Assembly: GCA_034436295.1 (NCBI GenBank)
Contig: DAOTVT010000290.1
Location: 1 to 11,435 of the forward strand
Reading direction: 5' to 3'
DNA from: DTLA01 sp034436295
Lineage (GTDB): Bacteria; Chloroflexota; Anaerolineae; DTLA01
Length of the DNA: 11,435 nt
The first letter of the stretch is position 1, and each line of letters starts with the position of its first letter. The notes beneath the pieces are model-generated. The model was not told where the DNA came from, searched no databases, and saw only the letters and a program-made list of their open reading frames with translations. The position numbers and the translations under genes were made by a program. Below, in pieces: positions 7,768 to 11,435 of this stretch.

Positions 7768-8729
7768 GGGCATTCGTAACGGGCGCGACGGGTTTCATCG
7801 GGGGCCTTGTGGTGCGCGAACTGGCGGGCGATGGCGTGCCCGTGCGCGCGCTGGTGCGGCCTGGGCACGACACCCGCTGGCTGGAGCAACTGGGCGTGGA
7901 GGTGGCGCCGGGCGACTTGCGCGACCGCGACAGCCTGGCCGCCGCCATGGAGGGGTGCGACACGCTGTTCCATGTTGCGGCGTTCTACTCCACCAGCGAG
8001 GCCGATAGCGCGCTGATGTACGAGACCAACGTGGTGGGAACGCGCAACATTTTGCAGGTCGCGGCGGGGTTGCGCTACGCCCGCGTGGTGGTTACCAGCA
8101 CCATCGGCACCATCGGCAGGCCCGCCGACGGCTCGCTGCCCAATGAGGACGCGGAGTTCAACCTCTGGGACTCGTGCAGTCACTACGTGCGCTCCAAGTA
8201 CCTGGCGGAACTTCTGGCGCTGAACATGGCGCGGGAGGGGCTTCCCGTCGTGGTGGTCAACCCCACATCGCCCATCGGCGCGGGCGACGTGAAGCCCTCG
8301 TCCAGCGGGCGCAGGGTGCTGGACGCGCTCCAGGGCAAGGTGCCCTCGTTTCCGCCGGGCGGCCTGAACGTGGTGGCTGCGAAGGATGTGGCGCGGGGGC
8401 ACGTCCTCGCGGCCCAGCGGGGGCAGCCGGGCCGCCGCTACATCCTGGGCAACGTGCAAGGCAACCTGACGCGGGACGAATTCCTGCGACTGGTGGGCGA
8501 GGTCGCAGGCGTGCGGGTGGCGCGGCCGCCCCGACAGTCGCCGCTGCGTGCCGTGCGGCTGGCGCTAGGGGGCGCGGCCGGGCGCAGGGGGTTTCTGCCG
8601 CCGGCGCTGACGTGCGACTGCCGCCGCGCCGTGGAGGAACTGGGCATGCCCCAGACGCCCATCCGACAGGCGCTGGCAGAGGCTGTGGAGTGGTTTCGCC
8701 AGAACGGGTACGTGGAGGTGGCACCATGA
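7764..8729 (+). CDS. HpnA-like NAD(P)-dependent sugar epimerase/dehydratase
   Basis: This 321-residue extended short-chain dehydrogenase has an N-terminal nucleotide-binding TGATGFIG (Thr6-Gly13), then GDLRDRDSL, LFHVAAFY, YETNVVGTRNILQVA, a Ser/Thr site in VVTSTIGTIG (Thr111-Thr113) and the catalytic Tyr141-x3-Lys145 (HYVRSK). NPTSPIGAGDVKPSSSGR (from Asn166), GLNVVAAKDVARGHVLA and the C-terminal EAVEWFRQNGYV follow. These match the pattern I know for hopanoid-associated sugar epimerase HpnA and its dihydroflavonol-reductase-like relatives. The likely activity is NAD(P)-dependent epimerisation or reduction of a nucleotide sugar or sugar-lipid in the cytoplasm. No other hopanoid gene is certain in the window, so I do not assign hpnA. 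Start: ATG overlapping the previous stop, with GGGAGG at 7750-7755 8 bases ahead. The stop overlaps the next small ORF (ATGA). Confidence 0.85.
   Translation: MRAFVTGATGFIGGLVVRELAGDGVPVRALVRPGHDTRWLEQLGVEVAPGDLRDRDSLAAAMEGCDTLFHVAAFYSTSEADSALMYETNVVGTRNILQVAAGLRYARVVVTSTIGTIGRPADGSLPNEDAEFNLWDSCSHYVRSKYLAELLALNMAREGLPVVVVNPTSPIGAGDVKPSSSGRRVLDALQGKVPSFPPGGLNVVAAKDVARGHVLAAQRGQPGRRYILGNVQGNLTRDEFLRLVGEVAGVRVARPPRQSPLRAVRLALGGAAGRRGFLPPALTCDCRRAVEELGMPQTPIRQALAEAVEWFRQNGYVEVAP
8714..8718 (+). promoter_or_regulatory. Shine-Dalgarno for the small ORF
   Basis: GGAGG, extended as GGAGGTGG, ends 7 bases before the ATG at 8726. It lies inside the end of the epimerase gene and is among the better ribosome-binding matches in the window, which supports translation of the 57-codon frame. 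Confidence 0.55.
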
Positions 8730-8899
8730 CGCGAGCGGTCTTCGGGCGCGACCGGGGCGAGGGACGCGGGCACGCATGGGCCGTCGGGTTGGCGGCGATG
8801 GCAGCCGATTCGGGGGTGCCCGTGTGGATGCGAGCGTTGGTGGCCACCATCCGGCTGGTCTGTGAGAGGAGCGAGGCTTATGGCTTCTGGCGTGCGTAG
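8726..8899 (+). CDS. Hypothetical small protein, 57 residues
   Basis: I do not recognise this protein. It starts MTRAVFGRDRGEGRGHAW, continues with a mildly hydrophobic middle (AVGLAAMAADSGVPVWMRALVATIRLVC) and ends ERSEAYGFWRA. It has a glycine/arginine-rich basic head, then a possible short amphipathic helix, and no known domain. Evidence for coding: the ATG overlaps the epimerase stop (ATGA) as at other junctions of this operon, a good GGAGG sits 7 bases upstream, and third codon positions are mostly G or C. It also fills the 150-base space before the acyltransferase start and overlaps that gene by 20 bases. It could instead be a leader for coupling translation, or the remnant of a longer gene. 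Confidence 0.5.
   Translation: MTRAVFGRDRGEGRGHAWAVGLAAMAADSGVPVWMRALVATIRLVCERSEAYGFWRA
8865..8871 (+). promoter_or_regulatory. Shine-Dalgarno deciding the acyltransferase start
   Basis: AGAGGAG ends 8 bases before the ATG at 8880. It makes that ATG a better start than the in-frame GTG at 8862, which lacks a good upstream match. Confidence 0.65.
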
Positions 8900-9566
8900 A
8901 GGAATACTGACGATTCTGATGCAGGGGGCTGCGGTGCCCGTCATCGGCGGGCTGTGCGTGCGGCTGGCCTCGGCGCTGCGCGGGCCGTACAAGGACAAGA
9001 AGTACCTGGCCAACCTGACGCGCAACCCGTACATCTCGCCCAAGGCGCAGATTTGGGCGAAAGACCTGGAAATCGGGCCGCAGTGCTTCGTGGACGACTA
9101 CGTTACGATCTACGCGCATCCCGACGGCGGGCGCATCGTCCTGGGCGAGGGGGTGCACCTGTACCGCGGCACCATCGTGGAGGTGGGCGCGGGCGGGAGC
9201 GTGGTCATCGGCCCGCATACGCACATCCAGAGCAACTGCAACCTCAAGGGGTTTCTCGGCAACCTGCACATCGGGGCCAACGTGCAAATGGCGCCCGGGT
9301 GCGGGTTCAGCCCCTACGAACACAGGTTTGATGACACGTCGCGTCCCATTCGCGAGCAGGGTATCACAACGCGCGGCGACATCGTTATAGAGGATGATGT
9401 CTGGCTGGGGCTGGGGGTGTACGTGCTGGACGGCGTCCGCATCGGCAAGGGCGCGGTCATCGGCGCGGGGTCGGTGGTAACCCGCGACATCCCCGCCTAC
9501 GCCATCGCCGCCGGAGTCCCGGCCAAGGTCATCCGCTATCGGGGCCGCCGGGCTGTGGAGGCGTAA
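8880..9566 (+). CDS. Left-handed beta-helix (hexapeptide) acyltransferase
   Basis: This 228-residue protein has a short N-terminal hydrophobic segment (about 8-30), then hexapeptide-repeat turns from about residue 50 to 215. Examples are PKAQIWAKDLEIGPQCFV, GRIVLGEGVHLY, GSVVIGPHTHI and a C-terminal block DVWLGLGVYVLDGVRIGKGAVIGAGSVV. It ends with IAAGVPAKVIRYRG, the usual end of sugar O-acetyltransferases of the NodL/WbbJ/CysE superfamily. His148 in SPYEHRFDD is in the position of the catalytic His. Expected reaction: transfer of an acetyl group (or another acyl group from CoA) to a sugar hydroxyl or amine, in the cytoplasm as a trimer. In this operon it probably decorates the envelope sugar made or carried by the neighbouring enzymes. 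The N-terminal hydrophobic stretch suggests membrane contact. The exact substrate cannot be read. Confidence 0.87.
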   Translation: MASGVRRGILTILMQGAAVPVIGGLCVRLASALRGPYKDKKYLANLTRNPYISPKAQIWAKDLEIGPQCFVDDYVTIYAHPDGGRIVLGEGVHLYRGTIVEVGAGGSVVIGPHTHIQSNCNLKGFLGNLHIGANVQMAPGCGFSPYEHRFDDTSRPIREQGITTRGDIVIEDDVWLGLGVYVLDGVRIGKGAVIGAGSVVTRDIPAYAIAAGVPAKVIRYRGRRAVEA

Positions 9567-9589
9567 TCACGGACAAAACAGGGGTGGAC

Positions 9590-11435
9590 ATGGAGACACG
9601 TTACGGACCCGCATCGCGAAAGAGGATTTGCGATTCCTGGGCGCTGGCCGTCTGCCTGGGCACTGTGGTGCTGCTCGGCCTGATGTGGGGCATGGGCCTG
9701 GATGCGTCGGACGCCGCGCCGGGGGTGAGCGCGCAGGCCGCGGAGACGGTTTACCACGTGCAATTGCGCCAGAACGTCAACGGCTACACTGGCGCGTCGG
9801 ATACCTACATCAACGAGGGCGCGCCCGACGCGAACTTCAACGACCCCAGCCATTGGGGCGAGTTACAGGTGCGGACGGGCGGCCCCGGCAAGCGCGCCCT
9901 GCTGCGGTTTGACCTGGCGGGCCAGATTCCCACAGGCGCTCGCATCCTCACGGCCACGCTGCACCTGTGGACGACTTCGTACCGCTCGGCCGACAGGCCC
10001 ATGACTCTGGAACTGTATCGCCTGCTCCAGGATTGGGACGCGAGCCAGGCCACGTGGCGAAGCCGCCTCACGGGCGTCCCCTGGGAGCAGGCGGGCGCCG
10101 ATGGCGCAGGCGACCGCGAGGCCAGCCCGGTCTCTTCGGTTACGGTGAGCGCCGTCAGCGCCGAGTTCACCCTGGACGTTACCCGGGCGATTTCGGACTG
10201 GTTCGGAGCGCCGGACACGAACAAGGGGTTCTTGCTCTTGCCCACGGCGTCTTCCATTGTGGAGTACCGGTTCTGGGCGTCAGACTGGAGCGACCCGAGC
10301 AAGCGGCCTTTGCTGGACATCTACTACACCTTTGAGCCGGGAGTTACGCCCGAGCCGACGGCCACGCGCACGCCAACGCCGACGCCCACGCCCACCCCTG
10401 TGCCGGGCACGGTCATCACGTCCACCGTGGCGACCGACTGCGTGAAAGTCGGGGGTGACTCTAAAACTACTGAGGCCACGACCAACGTCCTGCTCGTGTA
10501 CACGGGAAGCCTCACCCGCGCCAAGTTGATCATGGACATTTCCAACAGCAAGGCAGGCCATAGCATCTACGTGAACGGCCGCAAGATTGGCATTTCGTTT
10601 CCGTCTGGGGGAAGCACCTGTGATCCAGGGCGCACGTTCACCTGGTCCTTTGACCCTGCCATCTTGCGGAGCGGGTTCAACGACATCACCATCACCGCCG
10701 ACGCCGACCCGACCGACCTGTGGGGCGCGGTGAACATCCGCATTGAGGCCGAGGGCGACGTGGTGCCTGCGAGGATTCGCACCGTGTCGTTCAAGGCGAG
10801 CAACGGCAGTTGGACCTACAGGGCCGTCATGATGACCCCTTCGGGCTACATGGGCGATGTGCCGCTGCCGCTGTTGGTGAGCATCCACGGCTGGAGCGGC
10901 AAGCCGATGGACGCGCTGGGAATCCACGCCGACGCGGCGAACCGCAACGGCTGGCTGGTGGTGGCCCCCGACCTGGAACAGAACCACACGCTCTCGCTGA
11001 GCGTGCAGCAGCAGTTGCTGGACACCATCAACTACATGAAGGCCAACTACCGCGTGGACGAATCGCGCATCTACATCACGGGCGTATCCATGGGCGGGAT
11101 GATGGCCAGCGGCCTCGCGGGCAAGTACCCGCAACTGTTCGCCGCGGCTGCCATTGAGCGCGGCCCGTCGGACCTGGACCAGTGGTACTGGGAGACGGAG
11201 GACTGGCGGCGTGGCTGGCTGGAATACGAAATCGGCGGGTCGCCTCTGGGCAAGCCCTTTGAGTACGAACGCCGCTCGCCGATTGAGTACGCCTCCAACA
11301 TGGCGAATATCCCCATGCTCTTGACCCACGGGCTGCAGGACACTGTGGTGCCGGTTTCGCACACCCTTCGCCTGTCCGACGCCGTTGGAGCGTATGCGGC
11401 GATACCCCCCAGGGTGGAACTGTACGCCGGCGGGC
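9590..11435 (+). CDS. Exported DNRLRE domain-esterase (alpha/beta hydrolase), 3' partial
   Basis: The frame runs without a stop from ATG 9590 to the window end (615 codons, incomplete). Residues 1-43 are a basic head plus a hydrophobic helix (17-37), so the protein is exported or membrane-anchored. Residues about 53-247 form a DNRLRE-type beta domain (DTYINEG, KRALLRFDL, ATLHLW, LELYRLLQDWDASQATW, LDVTRAISDW, RPLLDIYY). A TP-repeat linker (253-270) follows, then a beta-rich region (about 273-400) with Cys284 and Cys344. From about 410 there is an alpha/beta hydrolase resembling CE1/PHB-depolymerase-type esterases: oxyanion segment HGWSG (433-437), nucleophile Ser500 in GVSMGG and Asp584 in GLQDTVVP. 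The catalytic His should lie beyond the window. Likely role: hydrolysis of ester bonds in an extracellular polymer; substrate unknown. Ribosome-binding match is weak (GGGGTGG, 9581-9587); an in-frame GTG at 9584 is an alternative start. Confidence 0.85.
   Translation, partial: METRYGPASRKRICDSWALAVCLGTVVLLGLMWGMGLDASDAAPGVSAQAAETVYHVQLRQNVNGYTGASDTYINEGAPDANFNDPSHWGELQVRTGGPGKRALLRFDLAGQIPTGARILTATLHLWTTSYRSADRPMTLELYRLLQDWDASQATWRSRLTGVPWEQAGADGAGDREASPVSSVTVSAVSAEFTLDVTRAISDWFGAPDTNKGFLLLPTASSIVEYRFWASDWSDPSKRPLLDIYYTFEPGVTPEPTATRTPTPTPTPTPVPGTVITSTVATDCVKVGGDSKTTEATTNVLLVYTGSLTRAKLIMDISNSKAGHSIYVNGRKIGISFPSGGSTCDPGRTFTWSFDPAILRSGFNDITITADADPTDLWGAVNIRIEAEGDVVPARIRTVSFKASNGSWTYRAVMMTPSGYMGDVPLPLLVSIHGWSGKPMDALGIHADAANRNGWLVVAPDLEQNHTLSLSVQQQLLDTINYMKANYRVDESRIYITGVSMGGMMASGLAGKYPQLFAAAAIERGPSDLDQWYWETEDWRRGWLEYEIGGSPLGKPFEYERRSPIEYASNMANIPMLLTHGLQDTVVPVSHTLRLSDAVGAYAAIPPRVELYAGG
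10346..10399 (+). repeat. Low-complexity ACGCC-type repeat encoding a TP linker
   Basis: Alternating Thr and Pro codons (ACG/ACC with CCN) encode TPEPTATRTPTPTPTPTP. It is a flexible, probably extracellular hinge between the DNRLRE domain and the downstream domains. Such linkers are common in exported Chloroflexota proteins. The repeat is a likely site of length variation between strains. Confidence 0.8.

Noticed and set aside
6313..7773. A 486-codon minus-strand frame opposite the radical SAM gene
   Set aside because: The plus strand carries a clear CxxxCxxC radical SAM protein; the minus translation is Arg/His-rich without family features.
9567..9589. Possible terminator or promoter between the acyltransferase and the esterase gene
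   Set aside because: Only 23 bases are available and no hairpin, T run or clear -35/-10 pair is visible. The genes may be co-transcribed.

Overview
The window is GC-rich bacterial DNA with strongly GC-biased third codon positions. It is packed on the plus strand with an unbroken run of ten co-oriented genes. The threonine/proline linker in the last gene, the run of large PMT_2-type membrane glycosyltransferases and the overall style fit Chloroflexota (an Anaerolineae-like lineage). That placement is an inference from style, not from a marker gene.

Layout. Positions 3-1097 hold the 3' part of a GT87-type polyprenyl-phosphate-mannose-dependent glycosyltransferase. It is followed by a DUF2304 small membrane protein (1094-1492). 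Three GT-C fold PMT_2/GT39-type membrane glycosyltransferases come next (1489-3174, 3196-4785, 4820-6472). The first and third of these are clear paralogs that flank a more distant relative. Then come a B12-binding-type radical SAM protein (6469-7767), an HpnA-like NAD(P)-dependent sugar epimerase (7764-8729), a probable 57-residue small protein (8726-8899) and a left-handed beta-helix acyltransferase (8880-9566). The last gene (9590 to beyond the window end) encodes a large exported protein with a DNRLRE-type beta domain, a TP-repeat linker, a second beta-rich region and an alpha/beta-hydrolase (esterase) domain.

Organisation. Most junctions overlap by 4 bases (ATGA or GTGA), and the other gaps are 35 bases or less. 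I see no internal promoter or terminator, so the genes probably form one operon whose promoter lies upstream of the window. The likely theme is assembly of an envelope glycolipid or glycan: lipid-linked sugars are transferred on the outer face of the membrane by the GT-C enzymes, while the epimerase, the radical SAM enzyme and the acyltransferase modify the sugar or lipid precursor in the cytoplasm. The end product cannot be read from the sequence.

Most unusual details: a palindromic repeat-like segment that sits in frame inside the first PMT_2 gene and adds about nine residues relative to its paralog; the well-supported small ORF that exactly fills the only large gap between annotated genes; an HpnA-like epimerase beside a B12-type radical SAM gene, outside an obvious hopanoid cluster; and the exported DNRLRE-esterase at the 3' edge. 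No stretch over 300 bases lacks a gene. I saw no RNA gene, CRISPR array or insertion sequence.
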